A DNA stretch of 64,000 nt, taken from contig NZ_VUNL01000003.1 of NCBI RefSeq assembly GCF_009697385.1, forward strand, positions 1 through 64,000, read 5' to 3'. Under the pieces are notes generated by a model that was not told the DNA's origin, searched no databases, and worked only from the letters and a program-made list of their open reading frames with translations. Below, piece by piece: positions 53,291 to 61,404 of this stretch; position 1 is the first letter of the stretch, and every line of letters begins with the position of its first letter. This DNA comes from Wylensekiella montiformis (GTDB lineage: Bacteria > Bacillota > Negativicutes > Selenomonadales > Selenomonadaceae). A program made the translations under genes and the position numbers.

Positions 53291-53557
53291 ATGGCATACT
53301 GCGATGTGTGCTCCGCCGATGGAGCCAAAAGATACCGCGTCGGCAGGATGAAGCTGAGACTTTGCCGCTTGTGCCGGCCGATGATGGCCGATCTGATACG
53401 ATGCTGTGATACATGCCTAAAGTATGATCGGGATGGAATGCGGTGTCGGAGGACACAGGGGCATATATCCGATGCAGAGTCAATGAGTTGTGCCGGGTGG
53501 CAGATTGAGAAGCTTGGCGGTGAAAAAAAAGAAGTACGAGATGGAAGGCGGGATTGA
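53291..53557 (+). CDS. Zinc-ribbon phage protein, unknown
   Basis: 88 residues with two CxxC-type pairs (CDVCSADG and CRLCRP) and a second knuckle (CCDTCLKYDRDGMRC). GAAGGATAAGGA precedes the start. Its position beside the PAPS-reductase-like gene may mean a shared role in DNA or RNA modification, which is speculative. Confidence 0.6.
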   Translation: MAYCDVCSADGAKRYRVGRMKLRLCRLCRPMMADLIRCCDTCLKYDRDGMRCRRTQGHISDAESMSCAGWQIEKLGGEKKEVRDGRRD

Positions 53558-53563
53558 TTTTAC

Positions 53564-54370
53564 ATGCTCAAAGAAATGACTCTTTACGGAGAGATTGACA
53601 AAGTAAAGGTTGCAATCAATCGGCTCAAACTGCACGAGCCGCCAGAGGGCTACTATGTAGCTTTCAGCGGTGGAAAAGATAGCTGCGTCGTGCTTGATCT
53701 GTGTAAGCGCGCGGGCGTCAAGTATGACGTACATTATTCGGTAACGACGGTGGACCCGCCGGAACTTGTGTACTTTATCCGTGAGAACTATCCAGAGGCG
53801 TGGGCGAATCGGTTACGTCCGGAAATGTCGATGTGGGAGCTGATCCCCAAAAAGCGCATGCCACCAACTCGGCTAGTGAGATATTGCTGCCAATACTTCA
53901 AAGAGCACGGCGGGGAAGGCCGGTTCGTCGTGACAGGCGTCCGGCACCAAGAGAGCGCAAAGCGAGCAAAAAGAAAGCTAACGGAGACGTGTACAGGACA
54001 CAGTGGGAAAAGGTTCATCCATCCGATCATCGAATGGAGCGAATCGGACGTTTGGGAGTATATCCGCACGTATCATGTCCCATACTGCAAGCTGTACGAT
54101 GAAGGACACAAGCGAATTGGGTGCATCCTATGTCCGTATACATCGAAAGCTCAGAAAGTAGCCGATATGAAGCGGTGGCCGAAGTACGTTGAGCTATATA
54201 AAAAGACTTTCCAGCGGATGATTGATAAGCGGAAAGCCGACGGCTTGCCCTGCGACGCATGGGAAACCGGCGAAGATGTATTCGATTGGTGGATCAACCG
54301 AAAGAAGAAGGAGGACAACTCGGATGAGATAAGCCTGTTCGGGCTTAGGCTGAAAGAGAGCGATACATGA
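53564..54370 (+). CDS. PAPS-reductase-like phage protein (ATP pyrophosphatase fold)
   Basis: 268 residues. The PP-loop SGGKDS at 35-40, RYCCQYFKEHGG, TGVRHQESAKRA and CILCPYTSKAQK (Cys-rich, possible Fe-S or zinc site) match the CysH-like proteins of many phages. DndC of phosphorothioate DNA modification has the same fold. It may activate sulfate or add sulfur to DNA/RNA; no other Dnd genes are present. Confidence 0.78.
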   Translation: MLKEMTLYGEIDKVKVAINRLKLHEPPEGYYVAFSGGKDSCVVLDLCKRAGVKYDVHYSVTTVDPPELVYFIRENYPEAWANRLRPEMSMWELIPKKRMPPTRLVRYCCQYFKEHGGEGRFVVTGVRHQESAKRAKRKLTETCTGHSGKRFIHPIIEWSESDVWEYIRTYHVPYCKLYDEGHKRIGCILCPYTSKAQKVADMKRWPKYVELYKKTFQRMIDKRKADGLPCDAWETGEDVFDWWINRKKKEDNSDEISLFGLRLKESDT

Positions 54371-54397
54371 TGGATAAGTGGGAAGAGGAGAATAGCA

Positions 54398-54592
54398 ATG
54401 AGTTATGAGTATTCGGACAGAATAATATTATCTGGCGAATTGATGAAGTATAGAAAGCACTTATGCGAGGAAATAGCAAAGTGTAGTGAGTGCAACAAGT
54501 GTCCCGCTTATATCAAAAAAGCTAATAAATGCGCGTTGAGTTTAGTGATTGAATTAGCAAAATATGGAAAGTGGAGAGCTGACAATGACTAA
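54398..54592 (+). CDS. Cys-rich small phage protein
   Basis: 64 residues with CSECNKCPAYIKKANKC, a likely zinc or Fe-S motif. Base composition becomes AT-rich from here to about 57.2 kb. No family recognised. Confidence 0.5.
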   Translation: MSYEYSDRIILSGELMKYRKHLCEEIAKCSECNKCPAYIKKANKCALSLVIELAKYGKWRADND

Positions 54593-54609
54593 TTGGGAGT
54601 GATTGGAAC

Positions 54610-54957
54610 GTGAAAGCAATGAAATTAGAAAGCGAATTAAACCGCGAATACGCAATCGAATTATCAAATTTAATTTTAAATAACCCCAAAATGCGTGTAG
54701 TAGTATGGATTGATTCAGAAAATATAAGTGACGATTATGGTAGTTGGGCAGGTAATTTTCACAGCAAACCATGCATAGAGACAATTGCTTACTCAGAAGC
54801 TAGAGAAATTTGGGTTAGCAAAGAAAACGATGATTTTGAAGATTGCTATAGCTACTATGGCCATGATGCTGAAAAATGGCCAGACGAAGAACTGGCAGAA
54901 AAAGCGAAATTGATTCCATGGGAAGATGTGATAGCTGTCAACGTTGGCGTTGCATAG
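54610..54957 (+). CDS. Phage protein, unknown
   Basis: 115 residues from a GTG at 54610, 10 bases after GGGAG. Acidic with aromatic residues (YGSWAGNF, DCYSYYGHDAEKWPDEE). No family recognised; part of the AT-rich accessory segment. Confidence 0.5.
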   Translation: MKAMKLESELNREYAIELSNLILNNPKMRVVVWIDSENISDDYGSWAGNFHSKPCIETIAYSEAREIWVSKENDDFEDCYSYYGHDAEKWPDEELAEKAKLIPWEDVIAVNVGVA

Positions 54958-54971
54958 GGAGCGTGATTCAG

Positions 54972-55304
54972 ATGGCAGAAAATAAATGTGATGAATTATT
55001 TGGTAAAAACGGTGAACTTGTAGAATTTCGGAAGAAACAAGTTCTGGAAGGTGCGTTTGGAATTATCCAGCGTCATTATGAAGATAAGCCGAATAAAATG
55101 GAGGTTGTCGCTGCGTTGTTCGGCAAAAAGCTGGGCGAACGATTTACTGTAGAACGCGATCACGATAGATTTGAGTGCGAGTTCTCTACGTGCGGATTTA
55201 GGGTGCGTGGCGCATATGACACTCCGTATATGGATTTTAGTTGTTTTATTTTAGAGGATTTACTCACAGGTAGGGCGGTGGTTGTCGATGAAAGTAGGAG
55301 ATAA
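54972..55304 (+). CDS. Phage protein, unknown
   Basis: 110 residues from the ATG at 54972 (GGAG ten bases upstream). It resembles nothing I can name: MEVVAALFGKKLGERFTV and CEFSTCGFRVRGAYD are the most structured parts. Accessory segment. Confidence 0.5.
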   Translation: MAENKCDELFGKNGELVEFRKKQVLEGAFGIIQRHYEDKPNKMEVVAALFGKKLGERFTVERDHDRFECEFSTCGFRVRGAYDTPYMDFSCFILEDLLTGRAVVVDESRR

Positions 55305-55328
55305 AGTACAAGCGGGAAGGGACAAATC

Positions 55329-56012
55329 ATGGAACAGGAAAAATTAAATAAAATTCTTCACGATCATAAAGAGTGGCTAGAAACTGATGGTAAAAAAGGG
55401 ATGTGCGCAAACCTTTACGGGGCAGACCTTCACAGAGCAAACCTTCGCGGGGCAAACCTTCGTTGCGCAGACCTTCGCTGGGCAAACCTTCGTTACGCAA
55501 ATCTTAGCGATGCAAACCTTGAATACACTGACCTTTACAGAGCAGACCTTCGTAGAGCAGATTTTTATTATGCAAATCTTAGCGATGCGTATCTTGAATG
55601 CACTAACCTTCGCGGAGCAAACTTTCGTTACGCAAATCTTCGTAATGCTACTCTTAGCAGTGCAAAGATTCAAGGAGCAAATTTTTTTCATGCAAATTTT
55701 TATGGAGCAGACCTGCCATCAGGTATTTACGTGGCTGGTGGTATAGGAAGTATGAGACGGAATACCTACTATGACGCCATCAACGACTGCATCATATGCG
55801 GATGCTGGGACGATGATGCCGGCAATCATCTTGATAGCTTTAAAAAGCGAATTGAGGGCATATACGGGCCGGACGGGAAAGAACCAAATCCGGCGCACTA
55901 TAAAGCGTATCGAGCGGCGATCCAGTATTTTGAAGCTTGCCGGAAAGCGTACATTGTGGAAGATTGCCATGAAAAAGAATATGAGGAATTTGATTATGAA
56001 GCTTTATATTGA
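55329..56012 (+). CDS. Pentapeptide-repeat phage protein
   Basis: 227 residues. Residues about 25-130 hold some twenty A(D/N)Lxx-type pentapeptide repeats (for example GADLHRANLRGANL), which form a right-handed beta helix that can mimic DNA. The C-terminal 95 residues are a separate domain with an ICGCW motif. Such proteins protect gyrase or act as phage effectors. The DNA carries matching 15-base tandem repeats, so open frames on other frames here are artefacts. Confidence 0.8.
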   Translation: MEQEKLNKILHDHKEWLETDGKKGMCANLYGADLHRANLRGANLRCADLRWANLRYANLSDANLEYTDLYRADLRRADFYYANLSDAYLECTNLRGANFRYANLRNATLSSAKIQGANFFHANFYGADLPSGIYVAGGIGSMRRNTYYDAINDCIICGCWDDDAGNHLDSFKKRIEGIYGPDGKEPNPAHYKAYRAAIQYFEACRKAYIVEDCHEKEYEEFDYEALY

Positions 56013-56256
56013 TACTACAGATAAAAATCATATAAAAGTTGAAGCGCATGGCCTGAACTCGTATGAAATTGGATTTTGTATTGGTACGGTCCTTGATGAC
56101 TTTGCGAAAGAAAACGGTAAAGATGCGGAAGCTTTAAAAGCTAAAGTTGCGACAAAAATCGTAGTGGGGTTACTTAATTCCAATAGTGATACAAGCAAAA
56201 AAGATTGCACTGATGGGTTGAAAGATCAGGAAAAAGATTTTGGAGAATGGGGGTAA
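55996..56256 (+). CDS. Phage protein, unknown
   Basis: 86 residues, starting inside the end of the pentapeptide gene (17-base overlap) behind GAGGAA. YIDTTDKNHIKVEAHG then DDFAKENGKDAEALKAKV give an alpha/beta pattern. No family recognised. Confidence 0.55.
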   Translation: MKLYIDTTDKNHIKVEAHGLNSYEIGFCIGTVLDDFAKENGKDAEALKAKVATKIVVGLLNSNSDTSKKDCTDGLKDQEKDFGEWG

Positions 56257-56259
56257 ATC

Positions 56260-56679
56260 ATGAGTATGTCAAGACAGCAGCGTAGAGCGATGGAGCGACG
56301 GCTAGCGAAGTCCGGCGATGTCGCGGATGCAATAGAAAAGCTGGATCAAAATGCAGAGCGATTTGGCAAAGAAGCGTATGAGGATTGGAAGAGAAAAGAG
56401 TTGCCGAAAGTGCAGGCGGAAACCTGCGGCATGATGTATCTTTTGGTCCTTGCATATGCCCGAATCAAGCGCGGGTATGGGGCAAAACGGCTTCGCGATC
56501 TTGCTTTTGACTTCAACGAATTTTGTGACGATATGACGCTGGAAAAAACGACAAATAGTGAGCTGATCGATCTGCTAGACAGCGAGATCAAAGGACTCGA
56601 CACGAGGAAAATGCTGGAAGATGTCCAGCGATGGGGTGACAAGAAAATGAGAGAGCGCGCGGGAGAAATAAGATCATGA
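56260..56679 (+). CDS. Helical phage protein, unknown
   Basis: 139 residues, mostly helical and basic at the start (SRQQRRAMERRLAK). A second in-frame ATG at 56266 is possible. It overlaps the next small gene by four bases. No family recognised. Confidence 0.55.
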   Translation: MSMSRQQRRAMERRLAKSGDVADAIEKLDQNAERFGKEAYEDWKRKELPKVQAETCGMMYLLVLAYARIKRGYGAKRLRDLAFDFNEFCDDMTLEKTTNSELIDLLDSEIKGLDTRKMLEDVQRWGDKKMRERAGEIRS

Positions 56680-56771
56680 GTGACTATCTTTTAGGCTTTT
56701 TGAATGGATTTTCAATAGGTGTAGGAATAACAGGAGTATATATTATTATTCTTTCCTTTTTCAATATTTAA
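56676..56771 (+). CDS. 31-residue membrane peptide
   Basis: One hydrophobic helix rich in Ile and Gly (GVGITGVYIIILSFF), coupled to the previous gene by ATGA. Function unknown. Confidence 0.45.
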   Translation: MSDYLLGFLNGFSIGVGITGVYIIILSFFNI

Positions 56772-56784
56772 TGGAGGTGAGCAT

Positions 56785-56898
56785 ATGCACGGTGAAATCG
56801 TAATTAGTGGAATTGTATCGCTGATTTGTATTGTGGTTTCTTTTATTGCCGGATATCTTTGCGGCTTTAAGGATGGAAAATCAAAGGTAAATTTATGA
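56785..56898 (+). CDS. 37-residue membrane peptide
   Basis: GGAGGTGA precedes the ATG. A single transmembrane helix (SLICIVVSFIAGYLCGF) with a basic tail; it overlaps the next gene by four bases. Function unknown, perhaps superinfection exclusion. Confidence 0.5.
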   Translation: MHGEIVISGIVSLICIVVSFIAGYLCGFKDGKSKVNL

Positions 56899-57179
56899 CT
56901 GAGCTTACGCGAATAATTAAAAAAGCGGAGCGACAAGAAAAATTGGGATATCCCGGTACAATACGGCTAAAAGATATTTATGATTTTATGGCCTATTTGC
57001 AGAAATGGGATTGGAAAGTGTGTGAACCTAGAAGCCCGGATGAGCTTTTATATATGATTTATCCGGGCTTATCTATTTCGATCCGCTGGAATAAAAAAAT
57101 ACATAGAACCACAACAAATAAATCTGGATATTGCCATTATTTATTATGGCAATCAAGAATTGGATTGAGTCGAGAATAA
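56895..57179 (+). CDS. Phage protein, unknown
   Basis: 94 residues with a basic N terminus and aromatic core (AYLQKWDWKV, IYPGLSISIRWNKK). Ten bases before the primase-helicase gene. No family recognised. Confidence 0.5.
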   Translation: MTELTRIIKKAERQEKLGYPGTIRLKDIYDFMAYLQKWDWKVCEPRSPDELLYMIYPGLSISIRWNKKIHRTTTNKSGYCHYLLWQSRIGLSRE

Positions 57180-57189
57180 AGAGGTAAAA

Positions 57190-59490
57190 ATGGAAAAAGA
57201 AATCCTTTTAGATGCTTTGCAGCACATTGATCCGCGTGATTTAAATTATCAAGATTGGTATCAAATTGGCATGGCATTAAAGTATGAAGGTTTTTCTGCA
57301 TCTGTGTGGGATGAATGGAGCAGACAGGACGCGAGCCGATACCATAGCGGCGAATGCGCGCGAAAGTGGGAATCATATCAAGAGCGCACAGATAAGCCAG
57401 TCACGGGCGGCACGCTCATCGAAATGGCACGCCGGCACGGATGGAGCTACCAGCGAGCAGAGGGCAGCTTCACATGGGATTCAGAATTCGACTTCGACGA
57501 CGGCACGCGCCCGCGTCGCGGTATCATCGATCGGAATTGGCTGGAAGGCCGCGAAATCCATGAGCCGAAAGAATGGCATCCGGCCCAGCAGCTCATCGAA
57601 TACCTTGAAGCACTCTTTCAGCCTGATGACTACATAGGCTATTGCGTCGAGTCCATCAAGCGCGATGAAAGGTACGTACCAGCGAATAAAGGGTGCTACA
57701 CGCGCACGGCGGGCCAAATCATCGAAGAGCTCAAGAAGTACGGCGACGATCTTGGCAAGACTCTAGGCGATTACGATCCATGCTGTGGCGCGTGGATTCG
57801 CTTCAATCCGCTCGACGGAAAGGGCGTCCGCAATGACAATGTGACGGATTACCGATATGCGCTCATCGAAGCAGACAATATGAGCATCGACAAGCAGAAT
57901 GAAATCGTGCGTAAATTGGAGCTGCCGATTGCCGCGCTTGTTTACTCAGGCGGCAAGAGCGTACATGCCATCGTCAAGATTGATGCAAGCTCATACAATG
58001 AGTACAGAAAGCGCGTCGATAAGCTCTATCAGGTATGCGAGGAAAATGGCCTGACGCTCGACAAACAGAATCGGAATCCGTCGCGACTCTCAAGAATGCC
58101 GGGCGTGACGCGGGCGGGCAAAAAGCAATTCCTGATCGACAAAAATATCGGACAAGATACCTGGAATGACTGGATGGAATGGTACTCAGAGCAGAATGAT
58201 GACCTGCCGGATTTCATCAACATCAAAGAGCGATACAGGGCGGGCCGCCCGCCGCTTAAACCGTGCGTCATTGACGGACTTTTGCGCTACGGTCATAAAA
58301 TGCTTATCTCTGGGCCGTCGAAAGCCGGTAAATCTTTTTTGCAGATCGAGCTTGCTATCGCCATCGCTGAGGGCCGCGAATGGCTGGGGATGAAGTGCAA
58401 GCAGGGCCGGGTGCTTTACGTCAATTTCGAGCTGGATGAAGACAGCTGCACGAATCGAATCTTTGATGTGTACGATGCTATCGGCTATCCCAGCGACTCG
58501 ACGGATGCGTGGAGCGACAATCTCGAAGTGTGGAATCTGCGCGGCAAGTCGGTCGCAATGGATAAGCTCGCGCCGTCGCTCATCCGACGCGCCCGCAAGA
58601 CAAATCCGCTGGCCATTATTTTAGACCCGATTTACAAAGTCATCACGGGCGATGAAAATAGTGCAGAGCAAATGGCCCTGTTCTGCAATCAATTCGACAA
58701 GGTGGCGACTGAGGTCGGATGCAGTGTGATTTACTGTCACCATCACAGCAAGGGCGCACAAGGCGGGAAAAAGTCGATGGACAGGGCAAGCGGATCGGGG
58801 GTATTTGCCCGCGATCCTGACGCTCTCTTAGACCTTATCGAGCTGCCGATGAAGGATAAGCAGTACGATTATATGGCCAATAAGCTGGCATGTGAGAGCG
58901 TGCTGCACTATCTTGATGGCGTGCATCCGGCATGGCGCGACGATATCGGCCTTGATGACCGCGAATCAAAATTCCAGCTGCTGGGATGGTGTGATGACCA
59001 TCTCACAAAAGAGCAGGCGGCAGAAGCTCACCGCATCGCAAGCCGCGCCGAAGATGACGCGCGGCACGTCACGGCATGGCGTGTAGATTGCACGCTGAGA
59101 GAATTCAAAAAGCCAGAGCCCCGAGACATCTTTTTCAGCTGGCCCATCCACAAAATCGACACAGAGGAATATTTAAAAGACATTCGGCCCGACGTGGAGA
59201 TCAATGGCAAGACCTTCCATCAGCGCGATAAGTCTGACGGCAGTCGCAAGGCGGCAAAGGCAGAGCAAGAGCGGCTTGCCATCACAAATGCCTATACGCT
59301 GATAGCCACCGACAAAGAGCCGGACGATGATGGCGTGGTGCGTGTACGGCTTGATGACTTTGTAGAGCGTGCCGAAGAAATTTTTGGCAAAGAAATGACA
59401 AAGCCAGGTATGCGCAAGAAGTTGAAAAAGTTTGGTGATTTCGATATCGACAATGGGATTGTGACGCCGAGAGAAGACACTGACGAGTGA
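57190..59490 (+). CDS. Phage primase-helicase (PriCT and RepA-like ATPase)
   Basis: 766 residues. An N-terminal PriCT-2-like helical domain (NYQDWYQIGMALKYEG), an archaeo-eukaryotic-primase-like part with YRYALIEADNM and ALVYSGGKSVHAIVKID, then a RecA-type helicase core with Walker A GPSKAGKS at 375-382 and LAIILDPIYKV. The YCHHHSKGAQGGKKSMDRASG segment is typical of RepA/AAA_25 helicases. It should start and drive phage DNA replication. It is followed by a 223-base gap with a large hairpin. Confidence 0.88.
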   Translation: MEKEILLDALQHIDPRDLNYQDWYQIGMALKYEGFSASVWDEWSRQDASRYHSGECARKWESYQERTDKPVTGGTLIEMARRHGWSYQRAEGSFTWDSEFDFDDGTRPRRGIIDRNWLEGREIHEPKEWHPAQQLIEYLEALFQPDDYIGYCVESIKRDERYVPANKGCYTRTAGQIIEELKKYGDDLGKTLGDYDPCCGAWIRFNPLDGKGVRNDNVTDYRYALIEADNMSIDKQNEIVRKLELPIAALVYSGGKSVHAIVKIDASSYNEYRKRVDKLYQVCEENGLTLDKQNRNPSRLSRMPGVTRAGKKQFLIDKNIGQDTWNDWMEWYSEQNDDLPDFINIKERYRAGRPPLKPCVIDGLLRYGHKMLISGPSKAGKSFLQIELAIAIAEGREWLGMKCKQGRVLYVNFELDEDSCTNRIFDVYDAIGYPSDSTDAWSDNLEVWNLRGKSVAMDKLAPSLIRRARKTNPLAIILDPIYKVITGDENSAEQMALFCNQFDKVATEVGCSVIYCHHHSKGAQGGKKSMDRASGSGVFARDPDALLDLIELPMKDKQYDYMANKLACESVLHYLDGVHPAWRDDIGLDDRESKFQLLGWCDDHLTKEQAAEAHRIASRAEDDARHVTAWRVDCTLREFKKPEPRDIFFSWPIHKIDTEEYLKDIRPDVEINGKTFHQRDKSDGSRKAAKAEQERLAITNAYTLIATDKEPDDDGVVRVRLDDFVERAEEIFGKEMTKPGMRKKLKKFGDFDIDNGIVTPREDTDE

Positions 59491-59552
59491 TCAAGAGAAA
59501 CTGAAACTTTTTTGTCTTATATATACATATAGTTTTAATAATATGGTTTCAG

Positions 59553-59644
59553 GCTTAAAAAAGAAGGTTTTGAAACTGGATATACGGTATGGGGGCTTAT
59601 AATGCGCCCCCCATACCTATCCAGATTCAAGAACTTTTTTAAGC
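59553..59644. repeat. 92-nt nested inverted repeat behind the primase-helicase gene
   Basis: The two arms pair in four blocks: GCTTAAAAAAG/CTTTTTTAAGC (outer, 59553-59563 with 59634-59644), a TTTTGAA-like block, CTGGATA/TATCCAG, and GGTATGGGGG/CCCCCATACC (inner), around a loop of about 12 bases. Small bulges separate the blocks. It lies in the AT-rich 59491-59713 gap, the only sizeable non-coding stretch of the early region. It may be a replication origin, an RNA regulator or a terminator. Confidence 0.6.
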
Positions 59645-59713
59645 AAAAGCCAACAAAAAAAGAGTGTGAGAAGGATTTTTGAGTGGACAGCTACAGAAAG
59701 AGAGGAGCCGACA

Positions 59714-60115
59714 ATGAGAAATTCATTTTTCATAGCAATGCGAGTGCCGACAGCTACACATCAAGAACACAAGGTAAGCGTGGTACATGGTAAGCCGCGA
59801 TTCTACGAGCCGCCAGAAGTCAAGGACGCACGGCAGAGCTACATGGCACATCTTTCAAAGTACGCACCGCGTGAGCCGTGGCAAGGTCCCATTCGACTGG
59901 AAGTCAAATTTTTGTATCGGGATGAAAGCTTGCTGACAGAATGGGCTTGGAAGACCACAAAGCCGGATACCGACAATATGATCAAGTTGCTCAAAGACTG
60001 CATGACGCGGACGGGATTCTGGAAAGATGATTGCCAGGTCGTCAGCGAGCAGGTAGAAAAATTCTACAGCCGTGATCATGAGGGCGTATATATCGTCGTG
60101 CGAACCCTGGCATAA
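59714..60115 (+). CDS. RusA-like Holliday junction resolvase
   Basis: 133 residues. The acidic metal-binding motif KPDTDNMIKLLKD (Asp85, Asp87 and a later lysine) and TGFWKDDCQVV with further aspartates are as in RusA. The start is the ATG at 59714 after GAGGAG. It resolves branched phage DNA before packaging. Confidence 0.88.
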   Translation: MRNSFFIAMRVPTATHQEHKVSVVHGKPRFYEPPEVKDARQSYMAHLSKYAPREPWQGPIRLEVKFLYRDESLLTEWAWKTTKPDTDNMIKLLKDCMTRTGFWKDDCQVVSEQVEKFYSRDHEGVYIVVRTLA

Positions 60116-60124
60116 TAGATACGC

Positions 60125-60163
60125 ATCGCGAAAAGTTGTCAATAGCTTTTCGCGATTTTTTTT
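60125..60163 (+). terminator. Terminator of the early operon
   Basis: A perfect 11-bp stem (ATCGCGAAAAG at 60125-60135 with CTTTTCGCGAT at 60146-60156) followed by seven T. It divides early genes from the HNH-terminase block. The 207 bases from 60164 to 60370 hold no supported gene, though some late-gene control element would be expected there. Confidence 0.88.
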
Positions 60164-60370
60164 ATGATGAGTTGGGAAGACCTAGAAGAAAGCACGGTAC
60201 AATGATAATAGCAGCAGTCCACCGCCTACTGCATTTCTCTAAAGATGATACTGGATATATATCCCCAAATCTCTCCTCACTTGACCTTTCTTTTCTCTGC
60301 GGTGGCTACAAAAGCTATGCTGTACGACGACGGCATAGCGATGACGATAGCGCTAAGGCGATGATGATAT

Positions 60371-60766
60371 ATGCTGACAAAGATATGTCAGAATTGTGGC
60401 AGGGTAATCCCACAAGGGACGCGATGTCTATGCCGAAATGATTACAATCAGACGCGTAAAAAGCAGCAGACCGATTTCTATTGGTCAGCACGCTGGCACA
60501 AGCTGGCGGAAGCGTGCCGTGCTCGTGCGCTGTATCGTGATGAGTATCTAGCGTACTACGAGCATCGGGCGGTTCCCGGCAGGATCGCGCATCACATCTA
60601 TCCGGCTGATGAGCGGCCGGAGCTTAAAGCATCGCTCGACAATTTAATATTCTTATCGGATTCTATGCACCGTCGCGTGCATCTTGCTTATAAAGCGGGC
60701 GGGAAGGAAAAAGAAAATATGATTGAAAAGCTCCTACGCGTCCGTGAAGGTACATTGAAAGGATGA
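60371..60766 (+). CDS. HNH endonuclease
   Basis: 131 residues. An N-terminal zinc ribbon (CQNCGRVIPQGTRCLC) and an HNH core: AHHIYPADERPEL, SLDNLIFLSDSMHRRVH. HNH proteins directly before terminases take part in DNA packaging of HK97-type phages. Confidence 0.88.
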   Translation: MLTKICQNCGRVIPQGTRCLCRNDYNQTRKKQQTDFYWSARWHKLAEACRARALYRDEYLAYYEHRAVPGRIAHHIYPADERPELKASLDNLIFLSDSMHRRVHLAYKAGGKEKENMIEKLLRVREGTLKG

Positions 60767-60939
60767 CACGATAAATGATATGCGTGAATGATTAGAAGCC
60801 CGTCAGAGAGGGTAGGGGAGCCCCAAAATTGTTTTTTGAAGGCGCCCGATTTAACGCGTCTCTACTTTTTCGTGCAGAAACGCTAAATAAAAATAAAGCT
60901 TAATTGATAATATTAACCAATTATAAAAGGAGTGATGAT
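60767..60939. other. Gap before the terminase genes
   Basis: 173 bases without a gene. GC-rich near 60815-60850 and AT-rich near the end. This is where a cos or pac site is often found, but no repeat that proves it was seen. Confidence 0.3.
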
Positions 60940-61404
60940 ATGGGACGAGCTAGAAAAGTGATTGATATGCAGATTGGAAATATCAGCAAGCAGAAAAAGA
61001 TGAATCGCAAGATACAGGAAGAAAAAATCAAGATTGACCGTGATGCGCTCATGGCGGGTGCGCCGTCGTGGCTGTCTGAGCGGGCGGCGGCAGAATATAA
61101 CCGTGTCGTGCGTGAAGCGGCGGCAATCGACATGCTCGATAATCTTGATATGGCAGTGCTGGCTATTTATGCTGATAATTATGACCGCTATCTTGATGCG
61201 GCGGAATATCTGCGCGAGAATGGCCAAACTTACGAAGGAAAATTCGGTCCGTCCATGTCGCCATACGTCAAGATTGCGGAGTCCGCATCGAATCAGATCA
61301 TGAAGTGCAGCACGAAACTGGGGCTTGCGACAACTGACCGGCTGAAACTCATCGTGCCAGAGAAAGAGAGCAAGGAAGTCAATAAATTCCTGAAATACGT
61401 ATGA
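60940..61404 (+). CDS. terS: Terminase small subunit, P27 family
   Basis: 154 residues. PSWLSERAAAEYNRVV and DNLDMAVLAIYADNYDRYLDA with YVKIAESASNQIMKCSTKLG are P27-type marks. It binds the packaging site. The start is the ATG at 60940 after AAAGGAGTGATGAT. It overlaps the large subunit gene by four bases. Confidence 0.9.
   Translation: MGRARKVIDMQIGNISKQKKMNRKIQEEKIKIDRDALMAGAPSWLSERAAAEYNRVVREAAAIDMLDNLDMAVLAIYADNYDRYLDAAEYLRENGQTYEGKFGPSMSPYVKIAESASNQIMKCSTKLGLATTDRLKLIVPEKESKEVNKFLKYV

Noticed and set aside
55400..55700. Repeat array that could be taken for CRISPR
   Set aside because: The repeats are 15-base coding units of a pentapeptide protein, with no spacers and no cas genes.
60136..60441. 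101-codon frame after RusA
   Set aside because: It begins inside a terminator stem-loop and has no family pattern; the HNH gene starts in another frame.
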